DNA from: Oscillospiraceae bacterium
GTDB lineage: Bacteria > Bacillota > Clostridia > Oscillospirales > Ruminococcaceae
Reading direction: 5' to 3'
DNA length: 64,000 nt
Assembly: GCA_024404915.1 (NCBI GenBank)
Contig: JAKSPJ010000001.1
Coordinates: forward strand, 151,006-215,005
In this document: positions 45,401 through 53,044 of the stretch, in pieces
Position numbering within the stretch: position 1 is the first letter of the stretch
How the letters are laid out: every line of letters starts with the position of its first letter
The notes under the pieces: generated by a model
Told to the model about the DNA's origin: nothing
The model's input: the letters and a program-made list of their open reading frames with translations, nothing else
Database searches by the model: none
Made by a program: the position numbers and the translations under genes

Positions 45401-45980
45401 AGAGAATTTCGATGCACCCTTACGGAGGCCGCTGTTTAAGCGAAACCGCAATGGTCTGACCGGTGCAGAGCGAGGCACAGCCATTCATACTTTTATGCAG
45501 TATGCAGATTTTGCCGCTGCTGCGGAGAATACAGAAAAAGAAGTTGCCCGTCTGCAAACGGAAGGCAGACTGACAAAACGGCAGGCAGAGGCCATTTCCG
45601 CCAGCCCTGTGGATGCATTTTTCGCATCAGACCTGTACGAAAGAATCCGCTGCGCAAAACGAATATGGCGTGAACAGAAGTTCACTGTCCGTCTGAGCGA
45701 CCTGCATCTGACGAACAAACTGGCAGAACTTGGTGAAAGATACAACGGCACAGAGGGTATGCTGATTGGCATTATGGATCTGGTTTTTGAGGAAGAAGAC
45801 GGCATTGTGCTTGTGGACTACAAAACGGATTATGTGGAAAAGGCAGAGGATTTGCTGGAGAAGTATACAGAGCAGATTCGCCTGTATGCGGAAGCCCTTC
45901 GTCTGCTGATGGACAAGCCTGTAAAGGAATGTTGTCTGTACTCCGTGCCCAAAAAGAAAATCGTTCAGGTGATTCTGTAA
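42399..45980 (+). CDS. addA: ATP-dependent helicase/nuclease subunit A
   Basis: AddA is the motor (UvrD-like 3'-5' helicase) and first nuclease of AddAB. The 1193-aa protein has Walker A in SAAAGSGKTSVL (about residues 24-34), motif II in MIDEFQDAD (about 392), GDSKQCIYRFR, later motifs including LLYVALTRAREYL, and a C-terminal RecB-family nuclease with LVDYKTDY. Full length for Firmicutes (about 1150-1250). It lies 15 bp before the sirtuin gene. Confidence 0.97.
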   Translation: MSQWTAEQEAAILARGASIVVSAAAGSGKTSVLVERLISLLADSSEAYPAERIVVVTFTKDAAGEVRKRLNMELARRMREKPDNAWMRRQQTMLQSAKITTIHGFCFDLIREQFSILNVPSSFRIMEQKEEDTLREEIAAEVLEAFYQAAAEDAETAAKLKCLTDAFCGQDDTLLDALILQLYKLETDTPFGSQLTEDAARLCEEGSMKLHVLDKLKSSLAEISALYAKAKELALLIECASALKTLQTEITRLDSIVSAVEAGNFADIAAALDGFKKEKLSAIKKGGTEEQRLGIKALRNHAAEWIDQLKQTWSVPLKYAEKDLSRHGTILHVLTELLTAFSESLMERKQERSALGFSDAMVMTLSLLAKREADGSITKTELAEHLSRQYVCIMIDEFQDADNQQDLIFRMLSNGGNAEHYGNNLFVVGDSKQCIYRFRNANPQNFYQAMLQCVPYQTPDLKENTCINLNRNFRSGAEVVETVNIVFSALMTEGVGEIRYDDTQILVQGASYPEAVRKTEAIIYQQPTAGAAELEAALTARRIRFHLDNQTMVKGKDGSLRPCEPRDFMLLMRNSTSMPKFVAALKAENIPVCSLQEEGYLKSPELLLLLDILRGIDNPLLEVPLSAAMLSPLFAFTLDELVQLRVDSPKEKLFNAMLKLQKAAEEQEEGGDLRLAEKCGRFLRFLESMRLRSVMDTPEQLIRFIFEETDLLGIMQMGNDGARKKANLRALLMHAASFEQTRGGGLSAFLRYIDTVLLHGSDLDGGGVPTGTENVVMLKTIHSSKGLEAPFVILADTGNSFGHREDESGKLVRHHSELGIGFRLHDPETFTRGRTLPWVMIDERCREEQISEEMRLLYVALTRAREYLILLMPYSKKKKEELVLYAAEQAINGGQTDALTRMGKSYADWLFMAMIRNTACALMRQILEIPIESDSRQGMLPVAVLTEEMEESGEKVSEAEESAVLPDEVLTQQLAQQCAFRYLSKEAELTAKYGVSELAKEENFDAPLRRPLFKRNRNGLTGAERGTAIHTFMQYADFAAAAENTEKEVARLQTEGRLTKRQAEAISASPVDAFFASDLYERIRCAKRIWREQKFTVRLSDLHLTNKLAELGERYNGTEGMLIGIMDLVFEEEDGIVLVDYKTDYVEKAEDLLEKYTEQIRLYAEALRLLMDKPVKECCLYSVPKKKIVQVIL

Positions 45981-45995
45981 CGGGAGGTTATACAT

Positions 45996-46712
45996 ATGAA
46001 AAATACGGTTAAAGATTTGCAGGAAGCTTTTGAAAAAGCAAAAACAGTGGTGTTTTTCGGCGGTGCAGGCGTTTCCACCGAAAGCGGCATTCCGGATTTC
46101 CGAAGTGTAGACGGCCTTTATCATCAGAAATATGATTATCCGCCTGAGACCATTCTGAGCAACAGCTTTTTTATGTCCCGGACAAAAGAGTTTTATCGCT
46201 TCTATCGGGACAAACTCCTTTCCCATGATGCAAAGCCAAATGCGGCGCATCTGAAACTGGCGGAGTGGGAACAGAATGGCAGGCTGAATGCTGTCATTAC
46301 TCAGAATATTGACGGCCTCCACCAGGCGGCAGGCAGCCGAAAGGTCCTGGAACTGCACGGCAGTGTTCTGCGGAATTACTGCATGAAGTGCAGAAAAAGC
46401 TACTCTGTGGAAGCAATCCGCTGCGGAGAAGATGTACCCCGCTGCAGCTGCGGCGGTGTCATAAAGCCGGATGTGGTATTATATGAAGAAGCACTGGATA
46501 ACGATGTTATGGAAGAGGCCATTCGTTGCATACAGGGAGCAGACATGATGATAATCGGCGGTACATCTCTGGTGGTGTACCCTGCGGCAGGTCTGATTCG
46601 CTATTTCCAGGGAAGCACACTGGCACTGGTGAATCGGGATGCAACCCCAATGGATGCCAGGGCAGATATCGTGGTGCATGAAAAAATCGGGGAAGTATTT
46701 TCACGAATGTAA
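45996..46712 (+). CDS. cobB: NAD-dependent protein deacylase, sirtuin
   Basis: Sirtuins use NAD to remove acyl groups from lysines, releasing nicotinamide and O-acyl-ADP-ribose. The 238-aa protein has GAGVSTESGIPDFRS (22-36), TQNIDGLHQAAG, catalytic His in LELHGS (His121), and four zinc cysteines (129, 132, 150, 152). The usual Tyr-Arg pair for negatively charged acyl groups is not evident: the YHQKYDYPP region lacks the YxxR pattern, so deacetylation is likeliest. It is the fourth gene after the PARG-like gene and addBA; GGGAGG precedes the ATG. Confidence 0.93.
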   Translation: MKNTVKDLQEAFEKAKTVVFFGGAGVSTESGIPDFRSVDGLYHQKYDYPPETILSNSFFMSRTKEFYRFYRDKLLSHDAKPNAAHLKLAEWEQNGRLNAVITQNIDGLHQAAGSRKVLELHGSVLRNYCMKCRKSYSVEAIRCGEDVPRCSCGGVIKPDVVLYEEALDNDVMEEAIRCIQGADMMIIGGTSLVVYPAAGLIRYFQGSTLALVNRDATPMDARADIVVHEKIGEVFSRM

Positions 46713-46756
46713 GCTTGAGAAATCAAAATTTTATTTTACAATATCTGTATATTATC

Positions 46757-46785
46757 TTGCATTATAAAATGAAATATGATATAAT
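46757..46785 (+). promoter_or_regulatory. Promoter of the AIM24-family gene
   Basis: TTGCAT (46757-46762), 17-bp spacer, TATAAT (46780-46785). Confidence 0.75.
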
Positions 46786-46853
46786 AAAATCAGGAGCATC
46801 CGCTGCACTTTCCAATGAATCATGTGATGCTCAATCAGAAAGGATGTTATATT

Positions 46854-47528
46854 ATGAAATATCAGATTATCGGTCAGACCGTTCCGGCGGTTGAAGTCAC
46901 CATGGACGCAGGAGAATCCGTATACACCCAGTCCGGCGGCATGATCTGGCACACTCCCGGCATTACCATGTCCACTAACGCAAAGGGCGGACTGATGAAG
47001 AGCATCGGCAGAATGTTTGCAGGTGAATCCCTGTTCATGACCACCTACACCGCACAGGTCAGCAACGCATCCGTCACATTCGGTTCCACAGTGCCCGGCA
47101 CAGTGATTCCTATCAATGTGGGCGGTGTTCCCCTGATTTGCCAGAAAGGTGCTTTCCTTTGTGCACAGCAGAGCGTCGGCCTGGATGTGGTCTTTACAAA
47201 GAAATTCACAGCAGGTCTCCTCGGCGGCGAAGGTTTTATTCTCCAGAAACTTTCCGGCTCTGGCATGGCATTCCTGGAAGTTGACGGCGATATGGTTTCC
47301 TATGATCTCCCGGCCGGCGGTCAGATTTTCGTTGACACCGGAAACGTGGTGGCATTTGAGGAAAGCGTTGCTTATGAGATTACAACAGTCAAGGGCTTGT
47401 CCAATGTATTCTTTGGCGGAGAAGGCCTGTTCCTTACCAAGCTGACCGGTCCCGGTAAAATTTATCTGCAGACACAGAACTTCAATGATTTTGCAGGAAG
47501 AATCATTGCAAGAATTCCGTCCAAATAA
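46854..47528 (+). CDS. AIM24 / TIGR00266 family protein
   Basis: This 224-aa protein is a beta-helix-like, glycine-rich member of the AIM24 (TIGR00266) family, present in many bacteria with no settled function. Typical motifs: AGESVYTQSGGMIWHT near the start, GGLMKSIGRMFAGES, and GGEGLFLTKLTGPG near the end. No signal peptide or membrane segment is seen. ATG 46854 is preceded by AAAGGA. It has its own promoter and a strong terminator. Confidence 0.9.
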   Translation: MKYQIIGQTVPAVEVTMDAGESVYTQSGGMIWHTPGITMSTNAKGGLMKSIGRMFAGESLFMTTYTAQVSNASVTFGSTVPGTVIPINVGGVPLICQKGAFLCAQQSVGLDVVFTKKFTAGLLGGEGFILQKLSGSGMAFLEVDGDMVSYDLPAGGQIFVDTGNVVAFEESVAYEITTVKGLSNVFFGGEGLFLTKLTGPGKIYLQTQNFNDFAGRIIARIPSK

Positions 47529-47532
47529 TCAA

Positions 47533-47570
47533 ACAGCCGACTGCTCCATTACGCAGTCGGCTGTTTTTTT
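47533..47570 (+). terminator. Terminator of the AIM24-family gene
   Basis: ACAGCCGACTGC-8-GCAGTCGGCTGT plus seven T, a textbook terminator. Confidence 0.95.
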
Positions 47571-47666
47571 CAGCAGAAAGCCGCATATTGGCAAATTTTA
47601 ACAAAAAGTGCAGGTGAATCCTGTTCAGGTTGAAAAGTATTTCAAGGATTTCTTTTGGTTATCCCC

Positions 47667-47695
47667 TTGCTTTTTTCACAAAAATCGTGTATAAT
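47667..47695 (+). promoter_or_regulatory. Promoter of fba
   Basis: TTGCTT (47667-47672), 17-bp spacer, TATAAT (47690-47695), giving a leader of about 75 bases. Confidence 0.7.
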
Positions 47696-47775
47696 AATAG
47701 TTGGTGGATTGCAAAAGCAATCAGCTGAAAATCAGCGGCGCAGACCGTGCCGCAAAAGTATTAGGAGGAATTATC

Positions 47776-48639
47776 ATGCTGGTAAATGCAAAAGAAATGC
47801 TGGACAAGGCAAGAGACGGCAAATACGCTGTTGGTCAGTTCAACATCAACAACCTCGAATGGACAAAGGCAATTCTGTTGACAGCACAGAAGCTGAACTC
47901 TCCGGTGATTCTCGGTGTATCTGAGGGTGCTGGTAAGTATATGTGCGGTTTCAAGACCGTTGCTGCAATGGTTAAGGCTATGGACGAGTCCCTGGGCATC
48001 ACTGTTCCGGTTGCTCTTCACCTCGACCACGGCTCCTATGATGGCTGCTACAAGTGCATCAAGGCTGGCTTTACTTCCATCATGTTCGACGGCTCTCACT
48101 TCCCGATTGATGAGAACGTTGCAAAGACCACTGAGCTGGTAAATGTTGCTCACGGTCTCGGCCTTTCCATCGAGGCAGAGGTTGGCTCCATCGGCGGCGA
48201 AGAAGACGGCGTTGTTGGTGCAGGCGAGTGCGCAGATCCCAACGAGTGCAAGATGATTGCAGACCTGGGTGTTGATTTCCTGGCTGCAGGTATCGGCAAC
48301 ATTCACGGCAAGTATCCGGAGAACTGGGCAGGCCTCAGCTTCGAGACACTGGCTGCTGTTAACGAGAAGGTCGGCGATATGCCGCTGGTTCTCCACGGTG
48401 GTACAGGCATTCCGGACGACATGATCACAAAGGCAATCTCCCTGGGCGTTGCAAAGATCAACGTTAACACAGAGTGCCAGCTTTCCTTCCAGGAAGCAAC
48501 AAGAGCATACATTGAGGCAGGCAAGGACCTGCAGGGCAAGGGCTTCGATCCTCGTAAGCTGCTGGCTCCCGGCTTCGATGCAATCTGTGCAAAGGTTGAA
48601 GAGAAAATGCGTCTCTTCGGTTCCGTTGACAAGGCATAA
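47776..48639 (+). CDS. fba: Fructose-bisphosphate aldolase, class II
   Basis: This zinc-dependent glycolytic aldolase splits fructose-1,6-bisphosphate. The 287-aa protein has ALHLDHGS (metal His and catalytic Asp), SIMFDGSHFP, EAEVGSIGGEEDGV, GIGNIHGKYP (metal His), VLHGGTGIPDD (metal His) and INVNTECQ. AGGAGG lies six bases before the ATG. Codon choice is strongly biased (AAG, CTC/CTG, GTT), unlike its neighbours, consistent with high expression. Confidence 0.97.
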   Translation: MLVNAKEMLDKARDGKYAVGQFNINNLEWTKAILLTAQKLNSPVILGVSEGAGKYMCGFKTVAAMVKAMDESLGITVPVALHLDHGSYDGCYKCIKAGFTSIMFDGSHFPIDENVAKTTELVNVAHGLGLSIEAEVGSIGGEEDGVVGAGECADPNECKMIADLGVDFLAAGIGNIHGKYPENWAGLSFETLAAVNEKVGDMPLVLHGGTGIPDDMITKAISLGVAKINVNTECQLSFQEATRAYIEAGKDLQGKGFDPRKLLAPGFDAICAKVEEKMRLFGSVDKA

Positions 48640-48653
48640 TTTGTATCTGTTTC

Positions 48654-48688
48654 AAAAAGGCGACAGGATCAGATCCTGTCGCCTTTTA
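48654..48688. terminator. Shared terminator between fba and the SpoU methyltransferase gene
   Basis: AAAAAGGCGACAGGATC pairs with GATCCTGTCGCCTTTT; it works in both directions between convergent genes. Confidence 0.9.
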
Positions 48689-48689
48689 T

Positions 48690-49511
48690 TTATACCGAAT
48701 TACAGACAGCCCAGAAGGCGACCGCACTGGCAGCAGCCACATTCAGGGAGTCCACGCCATGGGACATGGGGATGCAAACCGTGTAGTCACAGGCGGATAT
48801 GGTTTCTTTATGAAGGCCCTCGCTTTCTGTACCAAGTACAATGGCAAGCCGTGAAGCATTTTTCAGGCGGTCATCTGCAATACTGATAGAATCATCACAC
48901 AGTGCCATGGCAGCAGCCTGTATTCCCTCTGACTGCATCATGCGTATGGCAGATGCGGCATGCGGAGCATCCGGCAAAAAGCACCAAGGTACCTGAAATA
49001 CGGTTCCCATGCTGACACGGGCAGCACGGCGGTAAAGCGGATCTGTACAGCCGGAAGTCATAAGGACAGCATCCATGCCCAAAGCAGCAGCAGAACGGAA
49101 AATTGCGCCAAGATTTGTGGGGTTCATCACATTTTCCAGAATGGCAATACGATTTGCGTGCTGAAGGATGGCAGAATCAAAGTTCTTTGGCGTGCGGCGC
49201 ATCGCACAGAAAACACCTCGTGTCAGATGTATGCCCTGAATGGAATTAATCACGGAATCGTCGGCAGTGTAAACAGGAATCTCGCCGCATCTCGCAATGA
49301 TTGTTTCCACTTGCGGTGTCATCAGTTTCTGATCAATAAGCAGAGAGCAGGGCGTATAGCCGGCATTCAGGGCACGTTCAATGACGTTTGGCGTTTCTGC
49401 AATAAACAAACCCTGTTCTGGTTCATAATAATGCAGAAGCTGTGGTTCCGAGCAGGAGAGCCAGTCGTGCCAGGGGGACTCTGTCAGAGATTCAATGTGC
49501 ATAATTGTCAT
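48690..49511 (-). CDS. SpoU/TrmH-family RNA 2'-O-methyltransferase
   Basis: This SPOUT enzyme methylates a ribose 2'-OH in tRNA or rRNA using SAM. In 273 aa, an N-terminal substrate-binding domain (about 1-110) is followed by the trefoil-knot domain with motif 1 NVMNPTNLGAIFRSA (about 128-142), motif 2 IVLGTESEGL and motif 3 IPMSHGVDSLNVAAASAV. The RNA target is not predictable from sequence. Its ribosome site (AAAGGA) is about 11 bases from the first ATG; a second ATG three codons on is possible. Confidence 0.92.
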   Translation of the reverse strand: MTIMHIESLTESPWHDWLSCSEPQLLHYYEPEQGLFIAETPNVIERALNAGYTPCSLLIDQKLMTPQVETIIARCGEIPVYTADDSVINSIQGIHLTRGVFCAMRRTPKNFDSAILQHANRIAILENVMNPTNLGAIFRSAAALGMDAVLMTSGCTDPLYRRAARVSMGTVFQVPWCFLPDAPHAASAIRMMQSEGIQAAAMALCDDSISIADDRLKNASRLAIVLGTESEGLHKETISACDYTVCIPMSHGVDSLNVAAASAVAFWAVCNSV

Positions 49512-49587
49512 GAAATTGGTTTCCTTTGTTTTTTATTCATTGCCGCATTTCTGGAATGGCCATGACATATGCGGCAGTGCTGTTCGT

Positions 49588-49616
49588 ATTATATCATATT
49601 CAGATAAAAAAAACAA
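49588..49616 (-). promoter_or_regulatory. Promoter of the SpoU methyltransferase gene
   Basis: Minus strand TTGTTT (49611-49616), 17-bp spacer, TATAAT (49588-49593). Confidence 0.6.
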
Positions 49617-49637
49617 GAGCATTTTTAGAATAACCCC

Positions 49638-49666
49638 TTGACAAATCTTATTTTTTATGATATAAT
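49638..49666 (+). promoter_or_regulatory. Promoter of the two tRNA-Ser genes
   Basis: TTGACA (49638-49643), 17-bp spacer, TATAAT (49661-49666). Confidence 0.9.
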
Positions 49667-49685
49667 AATACTGCTGAATCCGAAT

Positions 49686-49774
<89 letters not shown>

Positions 49775-49810
49775 TATAACGCATCATTCGTATTTGCATT
49801 CACCAACGTT

Positions 49811-49900
49811 GGAGAAATACCCAAGTGGTGAAGGGGCTCCCCTGCTAAGGGAGTAGGGCTCGAAAGGGTCGCGAGGGTTCAAATCCCTCTTTCTCCGCCA
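49811..49900 (+). tRNA. tRNA-Ser, anticodon GCU
   Basis: GGAGAAA pairs with TTTCTCC. The anticodon stem CTCCC/GGGAG carries CTGCTAA; there is a long variable arm and CCA is encoded. Confidence 0.96.
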
Positions 49901-49903
49901 AAG

Positions 49904-49943
49904 AAAAGGGTTGTAAAATGGCTTCATTTTACAACCTTTTTCC
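49904..49943 (+). terminator. Terminator after the tRNA-Ser pair
   Basis: GGTTGTAAAATG-GCTT-CATTTTACAACC, then TTTTT. The next 217 bases, to the promoter at 50161, show no gene. Confidence 0.93.
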
Positions 49944-50160
49944 AAAATTTCTAGCAAAGCCATTTACGAAGGTTAATTCGATGAGGTCGCGGGTTCGATA
50001 CTGATTTGCGATATTTTTGAATTACACCAGTTAGGTTTTATTTAGTTTTCAAGATGCCGTATGTCGAAGGGTTCCCGTCAAAGAAAGCTCGATGTACAGT
50101 GCTTGGGTAAAAGGCAAACCTTCCAGTCACAGATGCTTCGACACATTCTGACTGAAAGGC

Positions 50161-50189
50161 TTGACAATACTATATAATCGTGTTATAAT
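50161..50189 (+). promoter_or_regulatory. Consensus promoter of an orphan RNA
   Basis: TTGACA (50161-50166), 17-bp spacer, TATAAT (50184-50189). No protein gene follows on this strand for over 1 kb. Confidence 0.75.
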
Positions 50190-50194
50190 GATAA

Positions 50195-50303
50195 ACACGC
50201 AATAGCCATTCTCACTAAGTCAGACAGATGGTTTTGACATCTGGATGATTATGGGAAGTATCAGATTTCCTAGGTCTGGTGCTTCCTGTGGGATGCTTTT
50301 TTG
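50195..50303 (+). ncRNA. Candidate structured small RNA or orphan leader
   Basis: About 108 bases run from the promoter to a T-run. A first hairpin CAGATG-7-CATCTG is followed by a long one, GGAAGUAUCAGA paired with UCUGGUGCUUCC (G-U pairs). The last arm can instead pair as GCUUCC-UGUG-GGAUGC (one mismatch) next to six U, an alternative terminator. Two exclusive folds suggest an attenuator-like or ligand-sensing RNA that has lost its gene, or a free small RNA. I do not recognise a known class. Confidence 0.5.
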
Positions 50304-50382
50304 CACTGCTTATATTATAGCACTCTCTGTTGTGCTTGTCAATAGGTAATTTTGCTGTTTTTGCGATAAATTTCTATAGTAT

Positions 50383-50423
50383 AAAATAACACCGTCTTCC
50401 ATTATGGAGGACGGTGTTATTTT
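50383..50423. terminator. Strong bidirectional hairpin terminator
   Basis: AAAATAACACCGTC and GACGGTGTTATTTT, 14-bp arms with A/T flanks. It isolates the orphan RNA from the relic region to the right. Confidence 0.8.
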
Positions 50424-50506
50424 GTTATAGGCGAAAACTGTTATCTATTACTGTATGTGTGTGTTTCTTTTTGTTTAGCACTTGATGGTTCGAACCTTTC
50501 TGCCAA

Positions 50507-50764
50507 TTAATACCTATCAGTCCATTTAACATTCGTCTTTATCTGTTCTTGCATTCTGTACTGCATTACAAATTCCAAATCTTCACGCCACTTTTCAACA
50601 GCATTTTCCATTCGCTCTTGGTATTCTCCTTGGCGAATAAACATACGCAGATATTCTATTACCCTATATTTGGGCAACACATCCTCATCAATTATTCTAG
50701 TTAATAAAAGATGTCTTTGTTCCGAAGATAAACCAATGGACGCATTGCAAGTGAGCGCAGACAA
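50507..50764 (-). CDS. Hypothetical protein, possibly a fragment
   Basis: This 85-residue open frame is rich in charged helical sequence (VEKWREDLEFVMQYRMQEQ). I do not recognise it. There is no good ribosome site at its start, and it overlaps a different open frame on the other strand, so it may be a chance frame or a C-terminal fragment of an old mobile-element gene. Confidence 0.3.
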   Translation of the reverse strand: MSALTCNASIGLSSEQRHLLLTRIIDEDVLPKYRVIEYLRMFIRQGEYQERMENAVEKWREDLEFVMQYRMQEQIKTNVKWTDRY

Positions 50765-51214
50765 ATCAGTGATGAAGTGAAAAAAGTCACGGACTCGCTG
50801 AGTATCATAGAGCGAGTCCGCGACGGTACTTATGTGCCATTCCTTGTTGAGAAAGAAAAACTCATGCGGCAGACGGAAGTCATGGGGAATGGGTATGTTT
50901 CTTATGGTGCGATGATGCGGTAGCGTGATTTTTCCATCCGCTTCTCCGACATTTCCGTCAATCAGCTTATATGCATCATTATCGAGTACCGGTGGAACAG
51001 TTTATGCATCATTTTCGACATCGAACAGCAAAGAAAATGCATCATTTCGGAATTTACCAGAATAACAAGGAACGCTGAACGCCCCTGCAGTGGTATCATA
51101 ATCATGGATATCATGGAGACACTGGAGCACAGTCAAGGGAAACTTGCGGATTCGGAACTGTGGCTGAACCTCAAAGCAAAGGCGGAAGAAGAAAGGACAA
51201 AAAGAAGAGAATAA
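50732..51214 (+). pseudogene. Gene relics of unknown origin
   Basis: Two short frames look like decayed coding sequence. The first (50732-50923) reads RQISDEVKKVTDSLSIIERV...VPFLVEKEKLMRQ up to a stop. The second (about 51104-51214) reads MDIMETLEHSQGKLADSELW...KRRE. They lack credible starts and are separated by stops and a short repeat (ATGCATCATTTTCG-like, 50970-51040). They may derive from a conjugative element; I cannot name the parent. Confidence 0.35.
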
Positions 51215-51275
51215 AAGCATGCAAGACAAACTTTCATCTTTTACAGAAAATATTGTAAGTATACTTGTAATCTTT

Positions 51276-51304
51276 CTTGACAAAGATGAAGGTTTGTGGT
51301 ATAA
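51276..51304 (+). promoter_or_regulatory. Promoter of the AAA/DUF4143 ATPase gene
   Basis: TTGACA (51276-51281), 17-bp spacer, TATAAT (51299-51304), about 40 bases before the ATG. Confidence 0.85.
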
Positions 51305-51344
51305 TTCCTTCATTAGGGGTAATACTCTATTTTGGAGGTGCGAT

Positions 51345-52793
51345 ATGGCTATTATAAATAAAGATCAGATACTAAAGGTTCTGAACGCATATAATCCGTG
51401 GTGGAAAACAGGAACTGCGAACCCGTCTTTTGCAAAGACTTATAAACGATTTGCTTATTATGAGGCGATGAAGCGGTTGGATCGGACTGATATTCGGCGT
51501 ACAGTCGTGTTAAGCGGCACGCGCCGTGTCGGAAAGACAACAATTCTCTATCAGATGATTGACGCATTGCTGAAGCGTGGTGTGCCGCCGCAAAAGATCC
51601 TGTATGCATCTCTTGATCATCCTGTTCTCAAACTGAGTGACTTTGCGACTGTGCTGGAATGCTATCATGAGACAATTTGCCCGACGCAGGATGTTTACTA
51701 CTTCTTTGACGAAGTACAGTATGCGCAGAATTGGGATCATTGGCTCAAAACAATCTACGATATGCAGCCGGATACCCATGTGACCGCAACTGGCTCTGCG
51801 AGTCCGGCACTGATCAAGGGCAGCAGTGAAAGCGGCGCAGGACGGTGGAGCGTGATCGCTGTGCCTACGCTGTCGTTCTATGAATACTGTGAACTGATCG
51901 GCATCGAAAAACCGAATTTTCCTGCTGATTTGAAGGTTTCCTCGTTCAGGGATATGGAACGCTCGGAACAGACACAGATTATGATGCAGCTCTCCGATAT
52001 TCAAAAGCATTTCAACCGCTATCTGCAAGTAGGCGGTTTTCCGGAACTTGCTCTCGCGGAAAGTGACCTGTTTGCGCAGCAGATTATGCGCGAAGATGTT
52101 GTGGACAAGGTACTGAAGCGCGACCTGCCATCTCTCTACAACATTCGCAATGCAACAGAGCTGGAGCGAATTTTTCTGTATCTTTGCAGTGTATCCTCGG
52201 AAATCGTGTCAGTTGAGGCAATCACCAAAGAACTGAACGGCGTATCCCGTCCGACTGTCGAAAACTATATCCGCTATCTTGAAAGTGCCAGCCTGATCTA
52301 TCAGAGTATGCCGATCAGCATGGCAGGAAAGAAAGTGCTGAAAGCGAAACCGAAGATCTATATTGCAGATGCTGCAATTCGCAATGCTGTGCTAATGGAT
52401 GATGATGCGATGACAAATCCTGTCGAAATGGGGAAAATCGTTGAGACTGCGGTCTACAAGCATATTGCAGCGTTCTATTATCAGCACGCAACAACTGTGG
52501 GCTATTATCGCGGCGGCAGCAAAAACAAAGAAATCGATATCGTTGTAGAATATCCCAAAATAAAAAACATTATGATTGAGGTGAAATATCGGGAAGATGC
52601 TGCCATACCGGATGACAGCGCAATCTGCCAGCTGGCAAAGGATGCGTCTTCTGCAATCATTGTCACAAAAACACCGGAGGATTACGGCGTGCATCATGCA
52701 CCGGACGGAACGCGGATTGTACGTATTCCGGCATACGCATTCCTATATCTGTTCGGGCATGCGGAAAAGAACGGATTTCGCGGAGTTGAGTGA
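51345..52793 (+). CDS. AAA_14 / DUF4143 ATPase
   Basis: This 482-aa protein is an AAA_14-type ATPase joined to a DUF4143 domain, a family widespread in gut anaerobes with unproven function. Walker A is GTRRVGKTT (about 58-66), Walker B YYFFDEVQ (about 118-125), and a sensor-like ATGSAS follows. The DUF4143 part (about 310-482) contains KEIDIVVEYPKIKNIMIEVKYRE, a D...E-V-K pattern like PD-(D/E)xK nucleases. GGAGG precedes the ATG. It stands alone with its own promoter between relic DNA and an IS element. Confidence 0.88.
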   Translation: MAIINKDQILKVLNAYNPWWKTGTANPSFAKTYKRFAYYEAMKRLDRTDIRRTVVLSGTRRVGKTTILYQMIDALLKRGVPPQKILYASLDHPVLKLSDFATVLECYHETICPTQDVYYFFDEVQYAQNWDHWLKTIYDMQPDTHVTATGSASPALIKGSSESGAGRWSVIAVPTLSFYEYCELIGIEKPNFPADLKVSSFRDMERSEQTQIMMQLSDIQKHFNRYLQVGGFPELALAESDLFAQQIMREDVVDKVLKRDLPSLYNIRNATELERIFLYLCSVSSEIVSVEAITKELNGVSRPTVENYIRYLESASLIYQSMPISMAGKKVLKAKPKIYIADAAIRNAVLMDDDAMTNPVEMGKIVETAVYKHIAAFYYQHATTVGYYRGGSKNKEIDIVVEYPKIKNIMIEVKYREDAAIPDDSAICQLAKDASSAIIVTKTPEDYGVHHAPDGTRIVRIPAYAFLYLFGHAEKNGFRGVE

Positions 52794-52835
52794 TTTTTGC
52801 TGTCGTATATAAATGAAAAGACGGGAACTGGCTGT

Positions 52836-52863
52836 GTGACCTGCCCCCTGTCAAGTGGACAGA
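52836..52863. repeat. Possible IS3-type end remnant
   Basis: TGTGACCTGCCCCCTGTCAA followed by GTGGACA resembles the terminal repeat of some IS3/IS150-group elements. No transposase or partner end is next to it, so this is at most a solo remnant. Confidence 0.25.
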
Positions 52864-52941
52864 GCAAAAAACAAAAAAATCTACGTTGTGCACAATCGTC
52901 AGTACTAATAATTGTGCATTCAGCGTAGTGTTTTGAAGTAG

Positions 52942-52979
52942 AGATCCGCCGGTGTTATAATCCACCGGCGGATCTTTCT
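52942..52979 (+). terminator. Terminator downstream of the ATPase gene
   Basis: AGATCCGCCGGTG-8-CACCGGCGGATCT then TTCT. A second imperfect inverted repeat (CTACG...CGTAG) lies at about 52881-52927. Confidence 0.8.
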
Positions 52980-53044
52980 ATTTATAGTTATTCATCTTCG
53001 AAAATACCGTACTGATATGTCGTTTCACCATTCTTAAAGGCTAA

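Noticed and set aside
49985..50010. GGTCGCGGGTTCGATACTG, which looks like a tRNA T-arm
   Set aside because: No acceptor, D or anticodon stem fits around it. At best a short tRNA-like fragment; also not a match to the 3' end of the adjacent tRNA-Ser, so I do not call an attachment site.
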